Assembly (NCBI RefSeq): GCF_003255815.1
Contig: NC_037670.1
Span: forward strand, 30,612,981-30,676,980
DNA length: 64,000 nucleotides
Direction of reading: 5' to 3'
Origin: Theropithecus gelada
Taxonomy: Eukaryota; Chordata; Mammalia; Primates; Cercopithecidae
Of the stretch, positions 24,541-35,554 are shown one piece after another. Under the pieces are notes generated by a model. The model was not told the DNA's origin and did no database searches. It saw only the letters and a list, made by a program, of their open reading frames with translations. Position numbers and translations under genes: made by a program. Positions within the stretch are counted from its first letter, which is position 1; the number at the start of each line of letters is the position of its first letter.

Positions 24541-24745
24541 GTATCAGTTAATGATACCTACATAACAAACCACCCAGAAACCCAGTGGGATAAAATAACA
24601 AGCATTGTTATTGCTTGCAAGTCTACAGGTAAGCTGGATGGTCCCTCTAGTTTTGCCTGGGCTCATCCATCCATCTGAGGTTGGCTGAGGGTCAGGGAGG
24701 TGGCTCTGCTGATCTTGGCTGGGCTCTCTCACATGTTTGGGGATC
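24541..24745 (-). mobile_element. Ancient LTR-like repeat, family uncertain
   Basis: Shares 'acataacaaaccacccagaa' and 'gcctgggctcatccatccat' with the repeat class at 22845-23310. Fragment only. Confidence 0.5.
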
Positions 24746-24954
24746 AGAACTGCAAAGAAACGTTGAAAGCACTAGATACAGGTAAAGAATAGCAGACATT
24801 TTCATAATCAATCTATCCCAGCTTCTATCTCATGTTGAGGGAGACCACAGTGCCCTGGCATCATGGAAGGACCCAAGAGATTCTGTTCTGTCAACCTTGG
24901 CCCACAGCAACCATGTGGATAATGTGTTTCCTTATGAATTGTACCTCGTTGGTT

Positions 24955-25304
24955 GTCTTTGTCAGCTTGGGCTGCTGTAATAGGATACCGTAAACGGAGT
25001 GACTTATAGATAACAGAAATTATTTCTGATAGCTCTAGAGGCTGGGAAGTCCAAGATCAAGGCACCAGCAAACTCAGGGTCTGGTGAGGGCCCACTTCCT
25101 GGTTCATAGATGGCTGTCTCACTGTGTCCTCATATGGTGGAAGAGGCAAGAAATCTCTAGAGTCTCTTTTAAAGGGAACAAATGAAGGATCTGCCCTCAT
25201 AACCTAGTCACCTCCCAAAGGCCCCATCTCCTAACCCCATCACACTGGGCATTAGGTTTCAATAAATGAATTTTGGGAAGGTGCAAACATTCAGCCCACA
25301 GCAC
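24955..25304 (-). mobile_element. MLT1-type (ERVL-MaLR) LTR, minus
   Basis: The order 'cttgggctgctgtaatagga', 'gctgggaagtccaagatcaa', 'tggttcatagatggctgtct', 'cacctcccaaaggccccatc' is that of a reversed MLT1 LTR, ending 'acattcagcccacagca'. The plus-strand counterpart is at 35020-35390. Confidence 0.88.
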
Positions 25305-25804
25305 TGGTTCTGTTATTTCTCCAATCAGGGCTTCCTTGGGTCCTCTTACTCTCAGTTTTCTGCAGAAATTCTCACTAACCAGGTTTTATTTTCACTTAAT
25401 CAGTCTTCTTGCTCTTCTCTCCTGGATCCAGAGAACACCAGGACCTTGGACAATCAGTGCTCACCCAAGAGCACCAGACATAGCCGTTTGTCCTTTGGTT
25501 CACACCCACTTGTGCCTGGGCACTCTCTCCCATCAACTGGCTCTTCCCTTACCCAGCTCAACAACTTAGAGGACAAGGGTAGCCCTCCTCCTACACAACT
25601 GAGGAAACTGAGGTGAGGCCTCACTCCCAATCTAAAGGTTCCAGGTAGCTCTCATCCTACAAGCTCTTATTCTCTCCTGAAGACCTCTTCTCCTTTAGAA
25701 CTTTCTTAACAACTCCAAACTGGCTGAATGTACCCAACCAAGTCAGTTCCCTGGGCTATATGCCTTAGGCCTTTGCCTCCAAGGACTTCAGGCCTTCATG
25801 TGAA
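25305..25804. other. Non-coding host DNA, nothing recognised
   Basis: Two overlapping plus-strand frames (25266-25616, 25273-25569) start inside the MLT1 LTR and have no domain. Confidence 0.45.
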
Positions 25805-26025
25805 GTGCTTATGAGCACAGACTCTGGAGGCAGGTAGCTTGGGTCTTAAACATGCCCTCTGTTGCTTGCAGACTGTGTGATTTTGGGCCATTTATTTACT
25901 TCTCTATAAAATGGGAATAGTGGTAACCTGCCTCATGGGTTATCATGAGAATTAATTGAGCTGTTACCCATGCCTCTCCTACAACCGTGCTGGCACATAG
26001 CAAACACTCTGTAAGAGTTAGCCAT
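25805..26025 (+). mobile_element. MIR SINE
   Basis: 'agcacagactctggaggcag', 'gtgtgattttgggccattta' and 'gtgctggcacatagcaaaca' in MIR order. Confidence 0.9.
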
Positions 26026-26149
26026 TCTTGTTATTCTTCAGGCTTTGCAGTGTTTGTCACTCTTAATGGGCCCTTCTTTTAGGTCCTCTTCACTCTAAGC
26101 TTTCAGTATGCATCGATTATCTTGGATGCTGCTTTATTTATTTGTTTTA

Positions 26150-26310
26150 AATTCATTTAGTCCTTTCTTTCTTTCTTTATTCAAACATTTCCTTCATGCC
26201 TTCTATATATTAGTTACTGTGTTGGATAAAGGGGATTAAAAAAAATTAACTAGCTATGGTCTTTGTCCTCATGAAGACAGACCATTTAACAAACACTTTG
26301 AAAATCCCAA
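26150..26310 (-). mobile_element. L2 fragment
   Basis: 'ttatctttattcaaacattt'-like text followed by 'tatggtctttgtcctcatga' fits a reversed L2 3' piece. Diverged. Confidence 0.5.
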
Positions 26311-26859
26311 CAATAAAGTACAATAAAAACGTGATAAATTACCCATTGGTAAGGGCAGTAGGGTACTTACTATAGGAGCCCAGGGTGAAAGCAGCTACTA
26401 TACATTTTTTGGTATTCAAAGATGCTGTTACAACACATTATGCTGGGATAACTAGGCCATTACCTGGGGCTTACAAATATTTTGGTTACACATCACTTGG
26501 ATTTTGATGGTAACCAGATTTGACTTGTATTTAGTGGCTGCATTTTCTCAGGGTTGAAAAAGAGTTCACATCTTTCAGAAATGGAACTTGACAGCGAGTA
26601 GCATTTCTCCTCTGTGAACCACTTGCTATAGCAGGGAGGACCATCTCATGCCACTGGATATAACTTGATTTGTTGTAGCTTGGTTGATGGGCCAAGTTGT
26701 TACAGTAACGGGGTTTAAAAAATTAATCTACATTTCTATCAAAGATATTTATGGACCTAGTTTAAAAAGCCAAACAGTATTAAAACGTTGATACTGAAAC
26801 AGCAATCTTCTGACCCACTTCTCCCCCAGCTAATTCCTCCTCCACTGAGGCAAACACTG
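26311..26859. other. Non-coding host DNA, nothing recognised
   Basis: No gene or repeat recognised. Confidence 0.45.
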
Positions 26860-27175
26860 CCAAGTCTTTTTTGTTCATTTGTTTGTTTTGAGATAGAGTC
26901 TTGCCTGTCGCCCCAGGCTGGAATGCAGTGGTGCAATCACATCCCACTGCAGTCTCAACCTCCTGGGCTCGGGTGATCCTCCAACCTCAGCCTCCCAAGT
27001 AGCTGGTACTTCAGGCATGCACCACCTGGCTAATTTTTTGTATGTTTTGTAGAGACAGGGTTTCACCATGTTGCCCAGCCTGGTCTTGAACTCCTGAGCC
27101 CAGTCTTCCTGCTTTGGCCTCCCAAAGTACTGGGATTACAGGCATAAGCCATCGTGCCCGGCCCCAAGTCTTTTT
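26860..27175 (-). mobile_element. Alu (minus) with target-site duplication
   Basis: CCAAGTCTTTTT at 26860-26871 and 27164-27175. Body ends 'cgtgcccggcc'. Confidence 0.95.
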
Positions 27176-27354
27176 AAATGCTTCTTATGGTCTTTACCTC
27201 TGGGTTTCTCAATAACGTGTATATTGCCGTTTCTTGATTTCTTGATTCTGGATACTTTTATACCAGACTGACTGCCCCAGGACTCACCCACACTTCCTCT
27301 GCCTTCTTAGCCTTCTGATATAGTTATATAACAATGTTTGATCAAATCAGTAAT

Positions 27355-27632
27355 CAGGCTATAAGAAATAGAAAGAATGAATAAGACCTGCTATTTGATA
27401 GCACAACAGGGTGACTATAGTCAATAATAACTTACTTGTACATTTTAAAATAACTAAAAGAGTATTATTAGATGTTTGTAATGCAAAGGATAATGCTTGA
27501 GGGGATGGATACCCCATTCTCCTTGATGGGATCATTATGCATTCCAGGCCTGTATCAAAACATTTCATGTACCCCATCAACCTATACACCTACTATGTAC
27601 CCACAAAAATTAAAAATTAAAAAAAGTCAGTC
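27355..27632 (+). mobile_element. LINE-1 3' end (L1M/L1P-type)
   Basis: 'cacaacagggtgactatagt', 'acttgtacattttaaaataa', 'acctactatgtacccacaaa' and the A-rich end 'aattaaaaattaaaaaaag' are the classic L1 3' end. Confidence 0.9.
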
Positions 27633-27987
27633 TCCAGATGTTGTACTATTTTGACCACGTAAATACATTTAAACCATGTAGTTGACCATGGTTCCTTTGC
27701 TTTCTCATGCAGAGCTTTTGTTTTCCCAGAAATAATAATGGCCTCATTTTTCTATTTGCTTAGTTTTCTTTGTATTTACATTAATTCATGGCCTCTACCA
27801 GATCTTAAAATTCCTTTGAATACCAGCATGTCAAGTTCCATTTTTGTCTTAGCTACGTCTCTCCTGGACCGTTTTTGGGCGTGCCTCCAGAAAGACTCCA
27901 GATTGCAATTCTGTCACTCCCCTTTACTCATCTTAGGATTCCCCTTTACTACCCTAACCACTCTAGGGATTCCTTTTAACTCTTTCT
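27633..27987. other. Non-coding host DNA
   Basis: Possibly L2-related near 27880-27960; nothing firm. Confidence 0.4.
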
Positions 27988-28306
27988 CATGTTAAATACT
28001 TTTTTTTTTTTTTTTTATGGAGTCTCATTCTGTTGCCCAGGCTGGAATGCAGTGGTGCGATCTCAGCTCACTGCAACCTCCACCTCCTGGGTTCAAGCAA
28101 TTCTCATGCCTCAGCCTCCTGAGTAGCTGGGACTACAGGCGTGCACCACCATGCCTGGCTAATTTTTGTATTTTTAGTAGAGATGGGGTTTCACCACGTT
28201 GGCCAGGCTGGTCTCAAACTCCTGACCTCAGGTGATCCATCTGCCTCAGCATCCTAAAGTGCTGGGATTGCAGGTGTGAGTCACTGTGCCCAGCCCCATG
28301 TTGAAT
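27988..28306 (-). mobile_element. Alu (minus) with target-site duplication
   Basis: CATGTTAAAT (27988) and CATGTTGAAT (28297) flank a full-length reversed Alu that starts with a T-run at 28000 and ends 'gtgcccagcc'. Confidence 0.95.
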
Positions 28307-29400
28307 CCTTTATTTCCTTGACTTCATATCATCTTGTTTTAAAAATATGCTTCCTTATTTTGGTGGAACATATTAATAAATGGAGTTCATAAATGTCTGA
28401 AAATAACTTTATTCTACCATCATGACAGATTGCTAGATTGGCTGGTATAAATTTTAGTTTAGACATTATTTTCACTCAAAGTTTCAAAAGCATTGTTCCA
28501 TTGTTTTCCAGATTCCATTATTACTATTGAGAAGTTTGAAGTCATTCCGATTTCAAATCCTCAATACGTGGCCTATGTTTTTTTCCTCCAGGAAATTTTA
28601 AGGTATTTTCCTGTGCCAGCTCTTCTAAAATCTTACAGAGAGTCTTGGTGTGAATCTCTTTTTTCATTCTTTGTGCTGGAAACTCAGGCAGCCCTTTCAA
28701 TGTGGAGACTAATGTCTTCAGTTTAGGAAGCTTTTCCTGTATTTGTTCTTTAATAGCATCTTTCTATGTTCTCTGTTCTTTCTTTCTAGAACTCCTGTTA
28801 TCAATGTTGACATTTTTAGACTGACTCATGGATTCTAATTGTCTTGTCTTTTCTTTCCTGTTTACATTATTTGCCTACTTTCTGGGTGATCTTTGCAACT
28901 TCTAACTCTTCCATTTAAAAAAAAAATATTTTCTGTAAGATATTTAAATTTCCATGCTCATACTTTGAATTTCTAAGAGCTCTTTCTCATTCTGTACATT
29001 TTACAAATATATCCCCCAACACTTTTGAAGCATCAGTTTTTTGTTTCAAATATGCAATGACTTCTCATCTTTCTGAGGAGAATTTTCAGAAGTTTTGCTT
29101 TTTAATTTTTCTTCTGCTCTTCTCACTCTCTGTTTCGTTTGCGTTCTTCCTGCCTGCTGTCTTTTTCTGTTTGTCATTCATATCAGAAGCTTTTCCTCCA
29201 ATGTTTGGTGACTCCCGGTTGCGCATAGTGGAAGGTGAAGCACAGGGGTTTCCTGCTAGAGTGATGAAATGTTTTGGACCTAGATAGAGGTGGTGGTTGC
29301 ACAACACTGAGAATGTGCTAAATACCACTGATTGTTCACTTTAAACTGGTTGCTTTTATGTTACTTGAATTTCACCTCAATACAAACAATTTTTTTAAAA
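28307..29400. mobile_element. Old LINE-1 fragments
   Basis: 28330-28800 resembles the T-rich reversed L1 text also seen at 5190-5400. 29275-29395 ('ggttgcacaacactgagaat', 'gttcactttaaactggttgc') is a plus-strand L1 3' tail. No coding frame survives. Confidence 0.55.
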
Positions 29401-30779
29401 CAAAGCACAGAACTGCATTAAGAGTAGAATCTCTGTCAGGTATTGAATGCCCACCCATTGACTGGCAGACCTGGTCCTGGGAGATTGGCCAGGAACCCTG
29501 TCATTTTGCTACGGATAGCTAAGCGTCAGTACCTATAGGCCTTTCCCACTAGACAAGACAGTTTAGTCTTGCTGGCAAAGGGTGTTCTTCTGACTGGGTT
29601 GGGGTATAAGTCTGGATCCAGTGTTTGGGAGCTCAAGAATGGACAAAGAACATGCCAACCTTCACCTAATTCCCCTGTTCTTAGTACAGCATCTCATGCC
29701 TCTCTGAGGTACTCCTTAGGTCTCTGAGGTCAAAGGTACTTGGGTTCAACCTCTCCAGGGAGTATAAACTCTGCTGCAGTTTTCTACCAGGTTAGGGAGG
29801 AACAATCTCCTGGCTACATAGATCTGGGGAGGTCTAGGTTTAGGGGGATACAGTCCCTTCACTGCATAGATCTGGGAAGATGTAGCTCCTTCTTGCACCG
29901 ATGCTGTTTTTAATCCCACCCACATCCCTGCTCTCCTGGGTCCTTGGACCTCCAAATCCTGAGACTGCAAATTTCCACTTTCTTCCCGATACTCAGTTCC
30001 TATTCTTACCCCAGAGACTTAGGTTTCATCGCTCCACTGACCAGATTGTGTATTGCTTCTTTCAAGCACTAAGATGCCATCTTTTTGACTTAAGATGTTC
30101 CTCTGAGAGGTTGCTTGCAAAGCACCACCCTCCGATGGAGGGCAGTGTGATAGGGTGATAGGATGTATAAACACAGGACTGCCGAATTCCCTCCCCAAAG
30201 AGTCTCAGCATCTAGTCTTCACCATGGCACAGACAGGGTGTTCAGGCATGAATATGTTACAGAATCTCCCTGTGCTCCTGATTTGTAAATATTTCCTGGT
30301 CTGTAAAATGACGGGTTGAAGGCGGATACCCTTTCCAGTCCTCAAATCCAGTGCTTGGACAGAAGCCTTTCAAAGATCAGGTGTCGGCCCCTTTGGGAGT
30401 GGAGAATTACTGGGAGCCCTTTGAAACCTCATGTGGTCATTTAATCCTGCCCACATCTTTGCAGCAACATTTTCAGCCAAAGGTATAAAGCCCATGAAAA
30501 GTAAGCGAATACTTGAAACACAAGATAATCCCTAGGGGATAGGACTATTGACTAGAGCAGGTGACTAGAGCTTAGACTGTTGGCTGAACTTGATATACTT
30601 TAAATTTTCATGCATAAAGGATAGCTAAGTGTTCACCCTTATACTCCTCTACTCAGTGACCCCTTCCCTTCCTCGGATCAGCTTCTGATCCCTAACATTC
30701 CAAATTGTGGTTGAAACTAGAGTATTGGCAGAACTCATTCAACAGCGGCTCATCAGCCCTTTAGAAAAGCCAAAATAAG
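29401..30779. other. Unique non-coding host DNA
   Basis: No gene recognised. A palindrome-poor, repeat-poor stretch with short frames only. Confidence 0.45.
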
Positions 30780-30850
30780 CCAATGGAGCAAAACAAATAT
30801 TAACATTGTAAAAGAATATAAAAGGCAGCCTCTTCTGCAAACGGAAGCTG
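30780..30850 (+). promoter_or_regulatory. Candidate CCAAT/TATA promoter-like site
   Basis: CCAAT at 30780-30784 lies 32 bp before TATAAAAGG at 30817-30825, spacing like that of a core promoter, which would place initiation near 30845-30850. No downstream gene is recognised, so it may belong to an LTR or be chance. Confidence 0.25.
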
Positions 30851-31300
30851 CTTCTGGGGTGAAGAAGGAGAGAGAGGCAGTTTTGCAGATCCCCTTTGGA
30901 CCCTAAGGAAATGCGGATACCTTTAAAGCTGCACTCAGAAACTAGGCTACTTCTGAAGCTCTGCTGTTAATTTTAGAAAATAAGACTTGAAGGCAAGTTT
31001 GTGTGGTTTTGGTTTCAGAGTTCTTGAGAGAAACTTCTCTTTTAACTTGTGATTCTCAAGTTGTTCCTTTCTCTTCCCTCTTCCGTCTTTCATTTCTCCC
31101 TTGTCTTTGTGTACCTGTCTGTTTCATCTTTCTTCCCTCTCTTCCTTCTCTCCACAACCCTCATCCCGTCTCTCTCTCTCCCTTTCCCCAAGCCTCTGAG
31201 CCTATCCTCCACCCTGCTGGCCGACCTGGGGGTAGCAGGAGGTAGGAGACCTCCAACATCTGACTGCCCTTTCTGTGACTGCCCAAGGAGTTTACCTTGC
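30851..31300. other. Non-coding host DNA
   Basis: Pyrimidine-rich over 31070-31200. Overlapping frames on both strands show no domain. Confidence 0.45.
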
Positions 31301-31302
31301 CT

Positions 31303-31972
31303 GCTGCCTAGACAGAGCCAATTTATCAAGACAGGGGAATTGCAATAGAGAAAAGGTAATTGATGCAGAGCCAGCTGTGCAGGAGACCAGAGCTTTATTA
31401 TTACTCAAATCAGTCTTCCTGAGCATTCGGGAAGAAGACTTTTTAAGGACAACTTGGTGAGTAGGGGGAAGCTAGTGAGCTGGAAGTGCTGATTGGTCAG
31501 AGATGAAATCATAGGGAGTGGAAACTGTCTTCTTGCACTGAGTTCCTGGGTGGAGGCCACAAGATCAGATGAATTGGTTTATCCATCTGGATGGTGCCAG
31601 CTGATCCATCAAGTGTAGCATCTGCAAAATATCTCAAGCACTGATCTGAGTGGTTTAGGGAGGGTCAGAATCTTGTAGCCTCCAGCTGCATGACTCTTAA
31701 ACCATACTTTCTAATCTTCTGGCTAATGTTAGTCCTACAAAGGCAATTCTTGCCTAGACCCCAGGCAAGAAGGAGATCTGCTTTGGGAAAGGGCTGTTTT
31801 AAAGGGTTGTTTTAAACATCTTAGTTTAAACTATAAACTAAGTTTCTTCCAAAGTCAGTTCAGCCTATGCCCAGGAATGAACAAGGACAGCTTGGAGGTT
31901 AGAAGCATGATGGAGTTGGTTAAGTTAGATCTCTTTCACTGTCTCAGTCTTAATTTTGCAAAAGTGGTTTCA
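31303..31972 (-). mobile_element. Probable ERV1 (MER4-group-like) LTR, minus
   Basis: Read in reverse, the segment opens near 31972 with 'tgaaaccacttttgcaaaat', runs through 'gagacagtgaaagagatcta' and 'ccaagctgtccttgttcatt', and has an AATAAA-type signal near 31395. This is the layout of a class I LTR of the MER4 group. Subfamily not certain. Confidence 0.55.
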
Positions 31973-32463
31973 TTTCCCTCCAGCCCCTGACCTCGTCTGC
32001 TCACTCCAGGCTCCCCAAATCAATCCCTTTGGGTTCCAGTGTTTATCTTTCAGGTTGAAAGTTTTAAATGCAGCCCAGAGTGAGGCTGCGGAAGCTGCTC
32101 AGGGGAGGTCCCAGGTGATGACTTCCCCTAGGCCTGCAGGACACCATCCACTGCCCATGGAGGGGGCACCAACTAGGGGCTCAGCACTCAGAGGCTGTGC
32201 TTCGAGTGATTAACAAGCCCGTGAGAGCAGAGAGCTTCCTCTGTAGGGGCCGCCCTGGTTTGCTCACTTCTTCTCTGAAAAATCTAATTTCCCTTCAGCC
32301 CATTTTTGCTTGATTCTGTCTTTTTTCTCTTTGTGGCAAAGTCCTAAATCCCACATGTCTGTTTTAACTGAGAAAGGCTTGGGGAGGACAGATGATGAGA
32401 AAGATGCTCATAAGGTGAAATTGAATCATTCTGCAGCATTCTAGAAAAACCTTTGTGGTTTTG
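31973..32463. other. Non-coding host DNA, nothing recognised
   Basis: No gene or repeat recognised. Confidence 0.45.
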
Positions 32464-32749
32464 GTCTGATAGTTTTTTTTTTTTTTTCTCGAGATGGCGT
32501 CTCACTCTGTCACCAGGCTGGAGTGCAGTGGCACAATCTCGTCTCACTGCATCCTCTGCCTCCAGGGTTCAAGCGATTCCCCTGCCTTAGCCTCCCAACT
32601 AGCTGGGCTTACAGGCGTGTGCCACTACACCCAGCTAATTTTTTTGTATTTTAGTAGATGATCTTGATCTCCTGACCTCGTGATCCACCCGCCTCGGCCT
32701 CCCAAAGTGCTGGGATCACATGAGCCACAGTGCCTGGCCAGTCTGATAG
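32464..32749 (-). mobile_element. Alu (minus) with target-site duplication
   Basis: GTCTGATAG at 32464-32472 and 32741-32749. The body has a deletion around 'tttagtaga/tgatcttgatctcc' and ends 'gccacagtgcctggcca'. Confidence 0.95.
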
Positions 32750-32812
32750 ATTTTAAGTTGCCTGAATGGTGGGAGGGGAAGCTCTGTTTCTTTCGATAAG
32801 TTAAATCGAGTC

Positions 32813-32815
<3 letters not shown>

Positions 32816-32859
<44 letters not shown>

Positions 32860-32961
32860 NNNNNNNNNNNNNNNNNNNNNNNNNNNNNNNNNNNNNNNNN
32901 NNNNNNNNNNNNNNNNNNNNNNNNNNNNNNNNNNNNNNNNNNNNNNNNNNNNNNNNNNNTT

Positions 32962-33004
<43 letters not shown>
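32816..33004. other. Assembly gap (100 N) between two T-runs
   Basis: T from 32816 to 32859, N from 32860 to 32959, then TTAAC and T to 33004. Exactly 100 N suggests a gap of unknown size. A missing reversed Alu or a long homopolymer that stopped assembly would both fit. Confidence 0.97.
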
Positions 33005-33005
<1 letters not shown>

Positions 33006-34333
33006 GCCATCCTTGATAAATGATTGGATTCATGAGCTCACTTTTTAAAAGGAGTACATTTTAAAACATACCTGTGCTCAAAAGGACCCTGGAGTGCCTA
33101 TCAAAAATGATACAAAATGCTGAGCCCAGAGACAAACAGAAATCCAACTGGTCTACCAGGAAAGATCACATGACATCCTGAGGCCTTGAGATTCAGGTGG
33201 GAAAGCACCAGGAGGCGGGACGATCCACATACGTTTCCCAGCTGACGTGCTGTGCAATTTTGAGCCATTAGTCCCTGCTCTACTATTTCCTTATGTGCAA
33301 AATCTGAAAGCATAAAGTAAATCCTGAAGTGAATTTTCATGGCATCTGAGGTCTAAGGAAGAAGTGTTCTGCTGTAGACATAGATTACGCGGAAACAAGG
33401 TGGAATTGGCTGGGAAGTCAGGCTTGCGGCTGGTTCCTCAAGATCCGGGTGCCTCGTTTTCTCCCTTTGCTCATCTTTTTTGATCAACCTTTCCCGACAA
33501 GCAAGTTGGAAGACATTTAATGTTTTTATTTTTGATTTAAATTATTCCTTTGCTACGTGTAATATCAGCCTATGACATAGCTGTTATTACAATTGCTGTT
33601 TCCCAGCTGAAGAATCTGAAACTCAATTAAGTTGGGTGACTCACCCAACATCATACAGTTGGGGACGGGGAAAGTTTTCCCATCATCTGGCTTTTCTGAT
33701 TCCCAAATTCATGTGCTTGCTTTCCTCCAGACACAAAAAAGAGGTGCGTCTCTAGCTTTCAGAATTATTGGAGCAAAAAGTGTTAGTGTCAGGGCTGAGG
33801 AAGAAAATAATTTTGATAAATTCTTATTTTTACCCTTAATGAACAGGGAAGATTTTATCTGCTAAAGCAGAATAAAGGTACCAACCCTTATTATGTAATA
33901 GTGGCTGCATTTCCCAAGATCACTATCTTAGCAGTATCTCAGCCTTGAAAAGTACACTGGGAATGGTCTGTTGGATATTTTGGGCCAGATCTATACCAGG
34001 GGAAATAATCTGAGTGACTTGGAAGAGGTTTTTTAAGTCCACCAAGCACTGTGATGAGGTCGTGCGTCATCAGAGACGTCATTTGCTTCTCTCAGAGGCT
34101 CTCCAAGGCTCCCATTCTCATCAGCAGATCTTGAACTCATTAGCCACGGGGCCAAAACAGGAGCTAAAGAACCATCTGGAAGAACTGAATTCACAAAGAG
34201 CCAAGAGCCCCTATCATTAAGCCAACATAGACATGAAAGAGAATTTGGAGTGCTCAAGGAAGCTCCTCTTGGATTGCCAGGAAGTTGTCCTTAGAGGTTA
34301 ATGACAGTGTGTTTGGGATGATTGCTGTTCTTT
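33005..34333. other. Mostly unique non-coding host DNA with a MIR piece
   Basis: 33560-33680 resembles reversed MIR ('aatctgaaactcaattaagt', 'actcacccaacatcatacag'). The 53-bp repeat copy at 33967-34019 is described separately. No gene. Confidence 0.5.
33967..34019. repeat. 53-bp direct repeat, copy 1
   Basis: Starts TCTGTTGGATATTTTGGGCC. Copy 2 is at 34962-35014 with one mismatch. The sequences outside the 53 bp are unrelated. Confidence 0.95.
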
Positions 34334-34657
34334 AAGAAATAATTCAGGGCCAGATGTGGTGGTTCACACCTATAATCCCAGCACTTTGGGAGGCCAAGGC
34401 AGGCAGATACTTGAAGTCAGGAGTTTGAGACCAGCCTGGTCAACATGATGAAACCCCATCTCTACTAAAAATACAAAAATTAGCTGGTTGTGGTGGTGTG
34501 TGCCTGTAATCCCAGCTACTGAGGAGGCTGAGGCAGGAGAATCGCTTGAACCCAGGAGGCAGAGGTTGCAGTGAGCTGAGCTGAGATTACATCATTGCAC
34601 TCCAGACTGGGCAACAGAGCAAGACTCTGTGTCAAAAAAAAGAAAGAAATGATTTAG
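34334..34657 (+). mobile_element. Alu (plus) with target-site duplication
   Basis: AAGAAATAATTCAG (34334-34347) and AAGAAATGATTTAG (34644-34657) flank a full-length Alu beginning GGCCAGATGTGGTGG. Confidence 0.95.
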
Positions 34658-35019
34658 TAAGGATGTGAAAGAGGAAGAAAGTAGGAATTGTAAGACCTGG
34701 ATCCTAATTCTCGATAAGTTACTATCTACTCCTGTGACCTGGAAGAATTCGCCTCTCCTTTCTTGTCCTCATTTGTACAAAGAGGTAGTTGGAGAAGGTG
34801 ATCCCATTTCTTGAGCATCCTATAACCATCTGATATGTTTAATCCAATTACTAGTGGCCAGAGAATACCTGTCACCTCCCTATACCTAAACACCCTGGGG
34901 AAAGAATACTATCACTGCCACACACTATTCACATGCAAAGGGATTAATAGAGACACATTAATCTGTTGGATATTTTGGGCCAGATCTATACCAGGGGAAA
35001 TAATATGAGTGACTATAAA
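34658..35019. other. Non-coding host DNA
   Basis: Contains MIR-like text around 34700-34830 ('ctcctgtgacctggaagaat') and the second 53-bp repeat copy. Confidence 0.45.
34962..35014. repeat. 53-bp direct repeat, copy 2
   Basis: Same as 33967-34019 with a single difference (AATAATATGAG versus AATAATCTGAG), 995 bp downstream, directly before the MLT1 LTR. Confidence 0.95.
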
Positions 35020-35390
35020 CATAACAGCAGGTTTATACCCCTCCCAAATTCATATGCTGAAATCCTAACTCCCAAGATGATGATATTTGGAGGTGAAGTT
35101 TTGGGGAAGTGATGAAGTCATTAGGGCAGAGCTCTCATGAATGGGATTAGTGTCCTTATGAAAAAGACCAGACAGAGCTGCCTTGGCCCTTCCATCATAT
35201 GAGAACACAGCGAGAAGGCAGCTGTCTGTGAACCAGGAAGTGGACCCTCACCAGGCACTGAATCTGCTCTGCTGGTGCCTTGATCTTGCACTTCCCAACC
35301 TCCAGAACTGTAAGAAATGAATTTCTGTTGTTTATAATACAGTCAGTTCATGGTATTCTGTTATGGCAGACCAAATGGATGAAGACATAT
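35020..35390 (+). mobile_element. MLT1-type (ERVL-MaLR) LTR, plus
   Basis: 'caaattcatatgctgaaatc', 'catgaatgggattagtgtcc', 'gaaccaggaagtggaccctc' and 'ttggctccagaact'-type text follow the MLT1 order. Confidence 0.88.
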
Positions 35391-35554
35391 TATCTTAATG
35401 AGTAAAATAAGCAACCCAGTTTTCCCCAGGCTACTGGGACACCTGACATGGATATGAGTATTTGAAAAGGACACATTCCGTGACCAACCGGAAGAAGTGT
35501 GGTGAGCCCCCAGAAGCTGGCCACACTTGGGACTAGACAGGCTGCTTCTAGGTA

